In this document: piece by piece, positions 23,974 through 30,227 of the stretch
Layout of the letters: the number at the start of each line of letters is the position of its first letter
How positions within the stretch are numbered: the stretch's first letter is position 1
Made by a program: the position numbers and the translations under genes
Notes under the pieces: generated by a model
Told to the model about the DNA's origin: nothing
Database searches by the model: none
What the model saw: only the letters and a program-made list of their open reading frames with translations
IMG/VR virus record: IMGVR_UViG_3300035670_000945
Location: 1 to 30,460 of that record
From: a virus
DNA length: 30,460 bases
Reading direction: 5' to 3' (one strand)

Positions 23974-24638
23974 AAATAACTGATAAAATAGAAATAACAA
24001 ACGAAGACAATATGGAGCTAATGGCTCGTTATCCTGATAAGTATTTTGATTTGGCTATTGTTGACCCTCCTTATGGAATAAACTTTGGAGAGTTTAATAG
24101 AACTAATAAAGATTCAAATGGAAATAGATATAAGGCAAATAAATATAAACAAGATAATTGGGATGATTCAATACCTAATGAAGCGTATTTTATAGAATTA
24201 CAGAGAGTTTCTAAAAATCAAATAATTTGGGGTGGAAATTATTTTCCTATTTTATGGAATAACGGATGTAAAGGTTTTATTTTTTGGTATAAACATCAAC
24301 CCGTTGATAATTTTTCAAAAGGAGAATTGGCGTGGTCTTCATTTGATAGACCTGCAAATTGTTTTGATTTTCAATATTATGGAGGATTGCAAGGTAATAC
24401 AAAAGCAGAAAATAAAATACATCCAACTCAAAAACCAAAAGAACTTTACAAATGGCTTTTAGATAAATACGCAAAGCAAGGAGATAAAATTCTTGACACT
24501 CATTTAGGCAGTGGTTCAATAGCAATAGCTTGCCACGATTATGGCTTTGATTTAACAGCTTGTGAATTAGATAAAGAATATTTTGATAAAGCGATGGAAC
24601 GAATTAAAAACCATACTAACCAACAAAAGCTATTTTAA
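23970..24638 (+). CDS. DNA adenine methyltransferase (class beta-like)
   Basis: 222 residues. Motif IV DPPY (32-35) is near the N-terminus. HPTQKP (151-156) and the SAM-binding motif DTHLGSGSIAIAC (176-188) are near the C-terminus, the beta-class order of N6-adenine or N4-cytosine enzymes. DPPY favours adenine. It has no partner nuclease with a clear restriction fold beside it, so it is best read as an orphan methyltransferase protecting phage DNA or timing events. The region is AT-rich in codon use compared with its flanks, a sign of transfer. It overlaps both neighbours. Confidence 0.9.
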   Translation: MKITDKIEITNEDNMELMARYPDKYFDLAIVDPPYGINFGEFNRTNKDSNGNRYKANKYKQDNWDDSIPNEAYFIELQRVSKNQIIWGGNYFPILWNNGCKGFIFWYKHQPVDNFSKGELAWSSFDRPANCFDFQYYGGLQGNTKAENKIHPTQKPKELYKWLLDKYAKQGDKILDTHLGSGSIAIACHDYGFDLTACELDKEYFDKAMERIKNHTNQQKLF

Positions 24639-25162
24639 TGTCACGTTGTAAGAACTGCAAAAAACCATTTGAGCCTATACGCTTTCTTCAAAAATATTGT
24701 TTGAACGAGGAGTGTGTTCGTGTTTGGGTAGAATCCGAAAAGACCAAGCAATGGAAAAAGACGAAAGCTAAAATGAAAAACGATTTACTAACTATTCAAG
24801 ACTACATAAAATTAGCGCAGCAGACTTTTAATAAGTACATAAGACTAAGAGACAAAGGTAACGTGTGCATAAGTTGCCAAAAAACACCAAAAAAAGAGAA
24901 TGCGGGACACTTTTGGAATGCTAATAATCATTGGTCGGTAAGATTTGACGAAAGGAACGTGCATCTCCAGTGCGAACATTGTAACACATATCTTTCAGGA
25001 AATTTAATTAATTATCAATATTACCTAATAAGCAAAATAGGAAAAGACGAATATGAGAAATTAGAATTAGAAGCTAACAAAACACGAAAGTTTACAATAG
25101 AAGAACTAAAAGAAATAATTAACACCTATAAACAAAAGATAAAACAATATGAGGGAAAGTGA
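24638..25162 (+). CDS. ninG: NinG/Rap-like recombination nuclease
   Basis: 174 residues. Zinc-binding Cys occur at RCKNCKKPF (C4, C7) and YCLNEEC (C21, C26). A second cluster has VCISCQK (C77, C80), AGHFW (H91), RFDERNVHLQCEHCN (H109, C112, C115) and LSGN. This is the arrangement of lambda NinG (Rap), an HNH-like enzyme that resolves recombination intermediates. It lies upstream of an ERF annealing protein and a YqaJ-like exonuclease, so the phage appears to carry a recombination set. It overlaps the next gene by 14 bases. Confidence 0.85.
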   Translation: MSRCKNCKKPFEPIRFLQKYCLNEECVRVWVESEKTKQWKKTKAKMKNDLLTIQDYIKLAQQTFNKYIRLRDKGNVCISCQKTPKKENAGHFWNANNHWSVRFDERNVHLQCEHCNTYLSGNLINYQYYLISKIGKDEYEKLELEANKTRKFTIEELKEIINTYKQKIKQYEGK

Positions 25163-25535
25163 TTTGTTCGATTATTTAAAAGCTAATTACTTTTCTGACT
25201 TACAAAAAAGCGAAATACAATTTTCTAAATGGGATTGTTATTCGTCTAAATATAATTCAAGGATAGAATTAAAATGCAGAAATAAGCATTACGATTTTTT
25301 AATGATAGAGCGTTCAAAATATTACTATCTCATAAAAATGTACATAGAAAAAGATGAAATACCATTATACATTAATTCAACTCCTAAAGGGATATATTCT
25401 TTTGATTTAAGAAAAATAATTCCTACTTGGATTACTGATTCACGAATGCCACAAACAACTGAGTTTGAAAAAATATCTAAAGTAGAAAAGACTTATTCTC
25501 TTTTAAATATCTCAGAAGCAAAAAAAATACAATAA
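25149..25535 (+). CDS. Putative PD-(D/E)XK nuclease-fold protein
   Basis: 128 residues. SKWDCYSSKYNSRIELKCR (about 26-44) has the spacing of a PD-(D/E)XK site, with D29, E40 and K42. It is followed by a strand-helix region (DFLMIERSKYYYLIKMYI). The protein is too short for a large nuclease, but similar small proteins with an ELKxR core occur beside recombination genes in phages. AT-rich codon use. It overlaps ninG by 14 bases. The nuclease reading is inferred from three residues. Confidence 0.5.
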   Translation: MRESDLFDYLKANYFSDLQKSEIQFSKWDCYSSKYNSRIELKCRNKHYDFLMIERSKYYYLIKMYIEKDEIPLYINSTPKGIYSFDLRKIIPTWITDSRMPQTTEFEKISKVEKTYSLLNISEAKKIQ

Positions 25536-25541
25536 AATATA

Positions 25542-25570
25542 TTGTAATATAATAATTATACTTATATTTG
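25542..25570 (+). promoter_or_regulatory. Host-type promoter before the recombination genes
   Basis: ATTG (TTG at 25542-25544), an 18-base gap and TATATTTG (25563-25570) repeat the arrangement of the promoter at 18760. Transcription would begin near 25576, just under 20 bases before the ATG at 25594. Confidence 0.65.
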
Positions 25571-25593
25571 CTTATAATTTTAATTTAACACCT

Positions 25594-26130
25594 ATGAAAA
25601 ATTTATTTAAATCTTTATCAGGATTTCAGCAGGATTGTCCTGTAATTTTAAAAAATGCAAATGGTTATGGCTACCAATTTGCGGATTTGCCTAAAATCTT
25701 TGAAGTGATTAATCCACTACTACAAAAACACGGATTAGGATTCACTCAAACCCTAAACACTAAAGAAGGTATTACTTACCTATGTACAACAGTATTCCAC
25801 GTAGAAAGTGGAGAATGTTTAGATTCAATGGTTGAGATACCACAAGTAGCGTTAAAAGGAATGAATGACTATCAGTCTTTCGGTTCTGGTGTAACATACT
25901 TCCGTAGATACGCATTATCTTCGGCATTAGGATTAGTTACCGACAAAGACACGGACGCAAGTGGCGAACAATTAAAAGACGAACAACCTAAAGCGAAGAA
26001 AGCAAAGATTGATAACGCACGTTTTAACAAAGCTATCGAAGCAATTAAGAACGGAGAATATCAAATAGAAAAGCTAATTGAAACTTTTGATTTAGATGCG
26101 TCACAACTTAAACAAATTACTGAGTTATGA
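25594..26130 (+). CDS. erf: ERF-family single-strand annealing protein
   Basis: 178 residues. ANGYGYQFADLPKIFEVINP, LLQKHGLGFTQTL and YQSFGSGVTYFRRYALSSAL with GLVTDKDTDAS are the ERF signature. These proteins anneal complementary single strands and pair ends during phage DNA recombination. A Lys-rich linker (KAKKAKI) leads to a small C-terminal helical domain. The gene has its own promoter and overlaps the exonuclease gene by four bases, the usual annealase-exonuclease pair. Confidence 0.9.
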   Translation: MKNLFKSLSGFQQDCPVILKNANGYGYQFADLPKIFEVINPLLQKHGLGFTQTLNTKEGITYLCTTVFHVESGECLDSMVEIPQVALKGMNDYQSFGSGVTYFRRYALSSALGLVTDKDTDASGEQLKDEQPKAKKAKIDNARFNKAIEAIKNGEYQIEKLIETFDLDASQLKQITEL

Positions 26131-26798
26131 AGATACGTTGTTCACAAATCGGAAAACTTATGGCTACTCCCCGAACCAAAGGGGAGAGCCTATCGCAAAC
26201 AGCTAAGACTTATATTCAAGAACTTGTTTTAGAACACAAATACGGAATTAAGAAAGAGTTTTGGTCACGTTACACAGACAAAGGAAACCAAGTAGAAGAC
26301 GATGCTATTAGTTTTGTCAACGATGTTTTAGATTTAGGCTTTATTTACAAGAATGAAGAACGCTTCGAGAATGACTTTATAAGCGGTGTGCCTGACGTAA
26401 ACACGAATGAAATACTTTTAGACGTTAAATCTTCTTGGGATGCTACTACGTTCCCGTTCTTTGATACTGAAATTCCTAACAAAGACTACTACTACCAGCT
26501 TCAAGGTTATATGTGGTTAACAGGAAAAACTGAATCGTTACTTTGTTATTGCTTAATGAACACACCTTTCGAGATAGTAGAAGACGAAGTAAGAAGAGAA
26601 CATTGGAAACAGCATAAGATAGACGAAGATTTAGACATCCGTGATTTTGTACAAAAGAAGCATAACTTCGGCCACATTCCTAACGAAAGACGAATCAAAG
26701 TATTTAAAGTAGAGCGTGACGAAACAGTAATATGGCAAATACAAGAAAAGATAGAGTTAGCACGAGATTACTATAACAACTTATTCGATACGATATGA
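26127..26798 (+). CDS. YqaJ/RecB-like exonuclease
   Basis: 223 residues. SQIGKLMATPR at the start, NQVEDDAI (E57), SGVPDVN (D90) and ILLDVKSSW (D99, K101), with a later YYYQLQGYMWL helix, are the PD-(D/E)XK pattern of lambda-exonuclease-like YqaJ proteins. The enzyme would resect DNA ends to give single strands for the ERF protein encoded directly before it. It overlaps both neighbours by four bases. Confidence 0.8.
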   Translation: MKIRCSQIGKLMATPRTKGESLSQTAKTYIQELVLEHKYGIKKEFWSRYTDKGNQVEDDAISFVNDVLDLGFIYKNEERFENDFISGVPDVNTNEILLDVKSSWDATTFPFFDTEIPNKDYYYQLQGYMWLTGKTESLLCYCLMNTPFEIVEDEVRREHWKQHKIDEDLDIRDFVQKKHNFGHIPNERRIKVFKVERDETVIWQIQEKIELARDYYNNLFDTI

Positions 26799-26989
26799 AA
26801 CAGACAGCAGTAGAATGGTTGGTAGAACAAATAGAAAATAAAAATGGTAAAGAATTTAATTCATATTTTAAAGAGTTTATTGAACAAGCCAAAGAAATGG
26901 AGAAAGAGCAGATAATAGAGGCTTATTGTAATGGAGATGATAACATTAGTGCAGAACAATACTACAACGAAACCTTTAAATCAGAATAA
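26795..26989 (+). CDS. Conserved small phage protein, 64 residues
   Basis: Begins KQTAVEWLVEQIENKNGKEF and contains EQAKEMEKEQIIEAYCNGDD. I associate this helical pattern with a small protein common in Bacteroidota phages but have no function for it. It overlaps the exonuclease gene by four bases and stops one base before the next ATG. Confidence 0.65.
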   Translation: MKQTAVEWLVEQIENKNGKEFNSYFKEFIEQAKEMEKEQIIEAYCNGDDNISAEQYYNETFKSE

Positions 26990-26990
26990 G

Positions 26991-27179
26991 ATGCAAAAAG
27001 ACGAAATAGTGGAATCAGTAATAAACGAATTTAGAGCGCGTTCAGAGCGTGGAATAAAGAAATATGGAACTACACTACAAGAAAACGAATTAAGTCATTT
27101 AGAATGGCTAAAACACCTACAGGAAGAACTTATGGATGCAGTTCTATATTTAGAAAAAGTAAAACAAATAAATAAATAA
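26991..27179 (+). CDS. MazG-like nucleotide pyrophosphohydrolase (short)
   Basis: I take the ATG at 26991, giving 62 residues; longer in-frame starts would overlap the preceding gene heavily. INEFRARSERGIKKYGTTLQ and WLKHLQEELMDAVLYLEK resemble the EELxDAxxYL helix of MazG-like phage enzymes, which hydrolyse nucleoside triphosphates or ppGpp. The protein is near the lower size limit for the fold and would have to act as an oligomer. Function inferred from this short motif. Confidence 0.55.
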   Translation: MQKDEIVESVINEFRARSERGIKKYGTTLQENELSHLEWLKHLQEELMDAVLYLEKVKQINK

Positions 27180-27181
27180 AA

Positions 27182-27430
27182 ATGGAAACAAAAGTAAACG
27201 GAGGAGCAATCTTCAAAAACGAGAAAAAGGCGGACACGCACCCAGACTACAAAGGAACTATTAACGTAGATGGTCAAGAAAAAGAGATAGCGTTATGGGT
27301 TAAGCAAAGCGCAAAAGGAACTACTTACTTTTCGGTAAAGATTTCAGAGCCTTACAAAAAGGCGGAAGAACCTACGCAAGGTAAATGGATTAAACCCGAG
27401 CAAGTAATAAACAAAGACCTTCCCTTTTAG
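27182..27430 (+). CDS. Small OB-fold-like protein with SSB-type tail
   Basis: 82 residues. GAIFKNEKKADTHPDYKGTI and KEIALWVKQSAKGTTYFSVK resemble the DUF736-like family of small single-domain beta proteins found in phages and plasmids. It ends KDLPF, close to the DDDLPF tip by which bacterial SSB proteins recruit partners. Its place among recombination genes supports single-strand DNA binding. OB fold is inferred. Confidence 0.6.
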   Translation: METKVNGGAIFKNEKKADTHPDYKGTINVDGQEKEIALWVKQSAKGTTYFSVKISEPYKKAEEPTQGKWIKPEQVINKDLPF

Positions 27431-27432
27431 TT

Positions 27433-27657
27433 ATGTACATTGACGATTACACTCTACGAAGGTTACTTCAGGAGTTACTACGTAGAAAAACACGAAACCA
27501 AATAGTACAAGAAATAAAGTTAAAAGGTGAAAAGTTCCACCAATACAACTTAGACAAATTCTTAGAAGGAAAAGACGTAAGTTTATCCACCTTACAAAAG
27601 ATAGATAAGTACGTTTGTAGACAATACTACCAAGACGGAAGAAGCCCACTTTTATAG
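27433..27657 (+). CDS. XRE/Cro-like helix-turn-helix regulator (putative)
   Basis: 74 residues, basic. FHQYNLDKFLEGKDVSLSTL followed by QKIDKYV has the pattern of the second half of an XRE-type helix-turn-helix. As the last gene of the early unit, with a terminator overlapping its stop codon, it could repress early transcription or control the middle promoter. Without an integrase, a lysogenic repressor role is less likely. Confidence 0.55.
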   Translation: MYIDDYTLRRLLQELLRRKTRNQIVQEIKLKGEKFHQYNLDKFLEGKDVSLSTLQKIDKYVCRQYYQDGRSPLL

Positions 27658-27669
27658 TGGGTTTTTTTT
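27642..27669 (+). terminator. Rho-independent terminator ending the early unit
   Basis: CCCACT (27645-27650) pairs with AGTGGG (27656-27661) around TTTAT, extendable by outer A-T and G-T pairs, followed by a run of eight T. The stop codon of the preceding gene (27655-27657) lies inside the hairpin. Confidence 0.85.
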
Positions 27670-27695
27670 GTATTTAAAAAATATGATTATATTTA
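27667..27695 (+). promoter_or_regulatory. Host-type promoter for the middle genes
   Basis: TTTG (27667-27670), a 17-base gap and TATATTTA (27688-27695), one base off the consensus. Transcription would begin near 27700, at or beside the GTG start codon of the next gene, giving a leaderless message. The -33 box overlaps the terminator T tract. Confidence 0.5.
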
Positions 27696-27699
27696 CGTC

Positions 27700-27954
27700 G
27701 TGGAATTGATTAGTTTATTAGCATTGAGTTGGTGGTTTACGGCATTTGAGCCTATCCAAGTCCTTATTGACAAGTCTTTTGAGCGTTTACCCATTACTCC
27801 TTTAACGATGTATTTGCATAGTGCATTCGGGTGCTGGAAGTGTGTATCGTTTTGGACTACGTTATTAGCTACGCATAATCTATTCTACGCTTGTATAGTT
27901 TCATTAACAGCTTATATAATATCGGAATGTTTACAGACTCTGACACGGCATTAA
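27700..27954 (+). CDS. Small membrane protein with Cys pair
   Basis: 84 residues from a GTG start. Hydrophobic stretches at about 2-24 and 45-75 (LISLLALSWWFTAFEP; FWTTLLATHNLFYACIVSLT) frame a FGCWKCVSFW motif whose CxxC could bind metal or form a disulfide. I have the impression that the GCWKC motif recurs in Bacteroidota phages. The start could also be a later TTG. Function unknown. Confidence 0.6.
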   Translation: MELISLLALSWWFTAFEPIQVLIDKSFERLPITPLTMYLHSAFGCWKCVSFWTTLLATHNLFYACIVSLTAYIISECLQTLTRH

Positions 27955-28130
27955 TAAACGAGATTCACGCACTCGACGAAACCAAAAGATACGCAAAGAC
28001 GAATCTAATTAAGCTACGCACCATAAAAGAAAGAATAACCGGAATAAAAGACAAGGAATGTTTTTGTCAATCGGTAAGGCGTAGAGTATGGTATACTGAT
28101 TTTAGGACTTGGTATGAAAGCCGTTCTTGA
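27927..28130 (+). CDS. Small protein, 67 residues, unknown
   Basis: The ATG at 27927 overlaps the membrane-protein gene by 28 bases; a longer TTG start is less likely. It has a helical first half (DTALINEIHALDETKRYAK) and a basic, aromatic second half (CFCQSVRRRVWYTDFRTWYE). It overlaps the sigma-like gene by 17 bases. It may modulate the sigma-like factor, but only position suggests this. Confidence 0.55.
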   Translation: MFTDSDTALINEIHALDETKRYAKTNLIKLRTIKERITGIKDKECFCQSVRRRVWYTDFRTWYESRS

Positions 28131-28647
28131 CAAGTACATACAATGTAATTACGACGAGGTAAGAAGATACACAAACTACTTCCTCGTAAGAATGAACAGC
28201 CATATAGACGCGGACACAGTTATCAACAACTCTTATTTACACGTTCTAAGCATAAACGACGATACTGCTTGTGAGGAAAAAGTAAAATCTTACCTTCTAA
28301 ACACAATCAAATGCCAGGTTTTATGGTCTACAAGTCAGTCAAACAATGACGATAGAGTAACGGCAATCGAAGAAGGAAAACAACAGGACTGCGAAAACAC
28401 GGATTTAGAATGGAAAATTCAGTTAGAAGAGCAGTACATATTAAAAAAATCTATCATAGAGATATATCGAAATAGTATAAACGATAGAATTAAGCAAATT
28501 ATCTTCGAAGCATATTACGACAAAGGCTTAACTACTCAGAAGGAACTAAGTCAGTACTTCAATATCTCAATGACTGCTGCTCATTTCTTAATCAAAGAGA
28601 TAAAACAAGGCATAAAAGAAATTCAATATAGTTATGACACACGCTAA
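28114..28647 (+). CDS. RNA polymerase sigma-70-like (ECF-type) factor
   Basis: 177 residues. The N-terminal half has a region 2-like pattern (HIDADTVINNSYLHVLS, then KVKSYLLNTIKCQVLW). A polar linker is followed by a region 4-like helix-turn-helix (DRIKQIIFEAYYDKGLTTQK, ELSQYFNISMTAAHFLIKEI). Size and order fit ECF sigma factors, though the sequence is diverged. It would redirect host RNA polymerase, most plausibly to the TAATATAG elements of the late genes, because it lies just upstream of the late unit. A CAATATAG copy sits near its own 3' end. The sigma call is by pattern; a plain DNA-binding regulator is possible. Confidence 0.6.
   Translation: MKAVLDKYIQCNYDEVRRYTNYFLVRMNSHIDADTVINNSYLHVLSINDDTACEEKVKSYLLNTIKCQVLWSTSQSNNDDRVTAIEEGKQQDCENTDLEWKIQLEEQYILKKSIIEIYRNSINDRIKQIIFEAYYDKGLTTQKELSQYFNISMTAAHFLIKEIKQGIKEIQYSYDTR
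28624..28631 (+). promoter_or_regulatory. CAATATAG, one-base variant of the late element
   Basis: CAATATAG two bases before the ATG at 28634, inside the end of the sigma-like gene. Position relative to the start codon is as in the five exact copies. It is also part of coding sequence, so chance is a real possibility. Confidence 0.3.
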
Positions 28648-28804
28648 TTTACTTGCAACACTTGCTTTTTTTACTGCCGTCTTTGGTGGTTTTGCTTTAA
28701 TGCTTAATCATATGGAGTTATTCCGTGTTTTTGGAGGGTTATTTATAGTGTTGTGGTGTTTATTTAAATTAGCATTAGAATTAGAGAATTATGAAAAGGA
28801 TTAA
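28634..28804 (+). CDS. Small membrane protein, 56 residues
   Basis: Two membrane segments (ANLLATLAFFTAVFGGFALM; FRVFGGLFIVLWCLFKLAL) with a short loop and an acidic end. It overlaps the sigma-like gene by 14 bases and the next gene by 14. The reading frame and hydrophobicity make it credible despite its size. Possible roles include an antiholin-like or exclusion protein; none is shown. Confidence 0.55.
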   Translation: MTHANLLATLAFFTAVFGGFALMLNHMELFRVFGGLFIVLWCLFKLALELENYEKD

Positions 28805-29033
28805 ATTAGAATACATAGATAAAACTATCGTACAAAAAGACGGAATCTTAGGGAACCGCAAAATAGTAGTAGCTACTATAGACCCTACTAAATATTCTTA
28901 TTACGTTTCTATTGGACTTGGTTATCTTTTCGAAGATGCTACGATAAAATATGTAGGCATAGAACAAGAAACGCCTGTAGAAGAAGTTAAACCTATAAAA
29001 ACACGAAGAAGAAATGCCAAGACCAAAAAGTGA
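28791..29033 (+). CDS. Small basic-tailed protein, 80 residues, unknown
   Basis: Beta-rich N-terminal part (IKLEYIDKTIVQKDGILGNR; YYVSIGLGYLFEDATIKYVG) and a Glu/Pro then Arg/Lys-rich tail (KTRRRNAKTKK). The tail suggests nucleic acid binding or a packaging-associated protein. It overlaps both neighbours (14 and 20 bases). Confidence 0.55.
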   Translation: MKRIKLEYIDKTIVQKDGILGNRKIVVATIDPTKYSYYVSIGLGYLFEDATIKYVGIEQETPVEEVKPIKTRRRNAKTKK

Positions 29034-29496
29034 CGAATCACGTAAAGAGTTTATGGAAAGATGTATGGCAGACCCTGAGTCTGTAAATACTTTCCCGGAT
29101 GCAAGTCAAAGATATGCCGTATGTAATTCAGTTTGGACTACCGATAGAATGACATCAATGAGTAAATTCTTAGACGCATACGCAGAAACTTATAACGACT
29201 ATCCTAAACAAGCTACTGAAAATGCAAAAATAGCGTTAAGATGGGCAGAAGAAAACGGATGGGGTGACTGCGGTACTCCTGTAGGTAAAATGAGAGCTAA
29301 CCAATTAGCAAACGGAGAAGCTATTTCTGAGGACACTATTGCGAGAATGGCAGCCTTTGAAAGACATAGACAAAACTCCGACAAAGAATTAGGCGATGGA
29401 TGCGGTCGTTTAATGTGGTTAGCTTGGGGTGGTGACGAAGGAATAGAATGGGCGCAACGTAAACTTGAACAAATAAGAAATGAAAAAGCAAACTAA
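29014..29496 (+). CDS. Conserved phage protein, 160 residues, two-part
   Basis: The first part (1-50) has a PKSDESRKEFMERCMADPES pattern, and the region ending QRYAVCNSVW is a Cys-containing motif I associate with portal- or prohead-linked phage proteins. The second part (60-155), NAKIALRWAEENGWGDCGTP, RANQLANGEAISEDTIARMA and MWLAWGGDEGIEWAQRK, is a widely spread small domain of unknown function. It lies shortly before the packaging genes. A structural or assembly role is inferred from such contexts. Confidence 0.6.
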   Translation: MPRPKSDESRKEFMERCMADPESVNTFPDASQRYAVCNSVWTTDRMTSMSKFLDAYAETYNDYPKQATENAKIALRWAEENGWGDCGTPVGKMRANQLANGEAISEDTIARMAAFERHRQNSDKELGDGCGRLMWLAWGGDEGIEWAQRKLEQIRNEKAN

Positions 29497-29608
29497 CGTA
29501 AGCGCGTTCCTTAGGAAAACACGAAAGAAAAGACCTAAGCAACACTCAAAAAGCTCAAAGCTAAAAACAAGTAAAAGATACGTTAAACTAAATAGAGGTC
29601 AAGGATGA
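29480..29608 (+). CDS. Very basic 42-residue peptide
   Basis: KKQTNVSAFLRKTRKKRPKQ followed by SKSSKLKTSKRYVKLNRGQG: about half of the residues are Lys, Arg or Ser. It overlaps the preceding gene by 17 bases and the next ATG by four, so translation is coupled. Similar short basic peptides are common at this place in Bacteroidota phages as I recall them. It may bind DNA or RNA; no function is established by sequence. Confidence 0.6.
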   Translation: MKKQTNVSAFLRKTRKKRPKQHSKSSKLKTSKRYVKLNRGQG

Positions 29609-29796
29609 GAAACGAAGATTTAAGGTTCTTTTTAATAGACACGGGTGTTGACGTGCAGAACTATTGTCAATACGTATGCGACAAGCTACAAAAAGACGGA
29701 CACCACTATCTATTATATCTAAGTGACCAACCTAACTTATTCTGCATAGAAGAAATATCAGAAGACGAATTTTTTAAACACGTAAAAAATGGCTAA
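29605..29796 (+). CDS. Small protein, 63 residues, unknown
   Basis: Soluble, acidic, with a strand-rich centre (DGHHYLLYLSDQPNLFCIEE). It overlaps the basic peptide by four bases and the small terminase by eight, so it belongs to the packaging transcript. No family is recognised. Confidence 0.55.
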   Translation: MRNEDLRFFLIDTGVDVQNYCQYVCDKLQKDGHHYLLYLSDQPNLFCIEEISEDEFFKHVKNG

Positions 29797-30223
29797 TAAA
29801 GGAAAACCCCGAAACATAGATAGTCCCGAAGAACTATATAACCTTTTTGAACACTATTCAATAGACTGCAAAAGTAGAATAAGACGGATTCCAAAAGCAA
29901 CAGTAAAAGGAGTAGTATACGAAGACCATATACCACCATTAACAATAGACGGCTTTAAAACCTACTGCAATAAAAATAACAAAGATATAAACCGATATTG
30001 GTATAACTTGGAGAATAACTTTCAAGATTACGTAACCATCGTTATGCGCATTAAGGAAGAAATACGAAACGACCAAATAGAAGGAGCGATAGTAGGTCAG
30101 TATAACAACAATATCGTTGCAAGGTTAAACGGCTTAAAAGAAAACTCTGACGTCACTACAAACGGCAAAGAGATAAACGAAATTAAGATAAACATAATCA
30201 AAGGTGACAATAAGGGAAGTTGA
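29789..30223 (+). CDS. terS: Terminase small subunit
   Basis: 144 residues. The N-terminal GKPRNIDSPEELYNLFEHYS and the later LTIDGFKTYCNKNN form a helix-turn-helix-like DNA recognition part. IVMRIKEEIRNDQIEGAIVG followed by NIVARLNGLKE is the C-terminal helical motif of this small-terminase type. It recognises phage DNA and feeds the large subunit. The large subunit gene follows through the circular junction, 128 bases on, with only a 45-codon ORF between. Confidence 0.8.
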   Translation: MANKGKPRNIDSPEELYNLFEHYSIDCKSRIRRIPKATVKGVVYEDHIPPLTIDGFKTYCNKNNKDINRYWYNLENNFQDYVTIVMRIKEEIRNDQIEGAIVGQYNNNIVARLNGLKENSDVTTNGKEINEIKINIIKGDNKGS

Positions 30224-30227
30224 CCAG

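Noticed and set aside
24232-24525. Alternative frames inside the methyltransferase gene
   Set aside because: AT-rich DNA gives long open frames by chance; the methyltransferase frame has all expected motifs.
27433-27657. Lysogeny repressor
   Set aside because: The HTH-like protein is small and there is no integrase, excisionase, partition gene or attachment site in the circle.
1170-29526. ACACGAA as the operator of a repressor
   Set aside because: The sites are too many and too scattered, mostly inside genes, with no palindrome and no link to promoters except two gaps. A genome-wide word function fits better.
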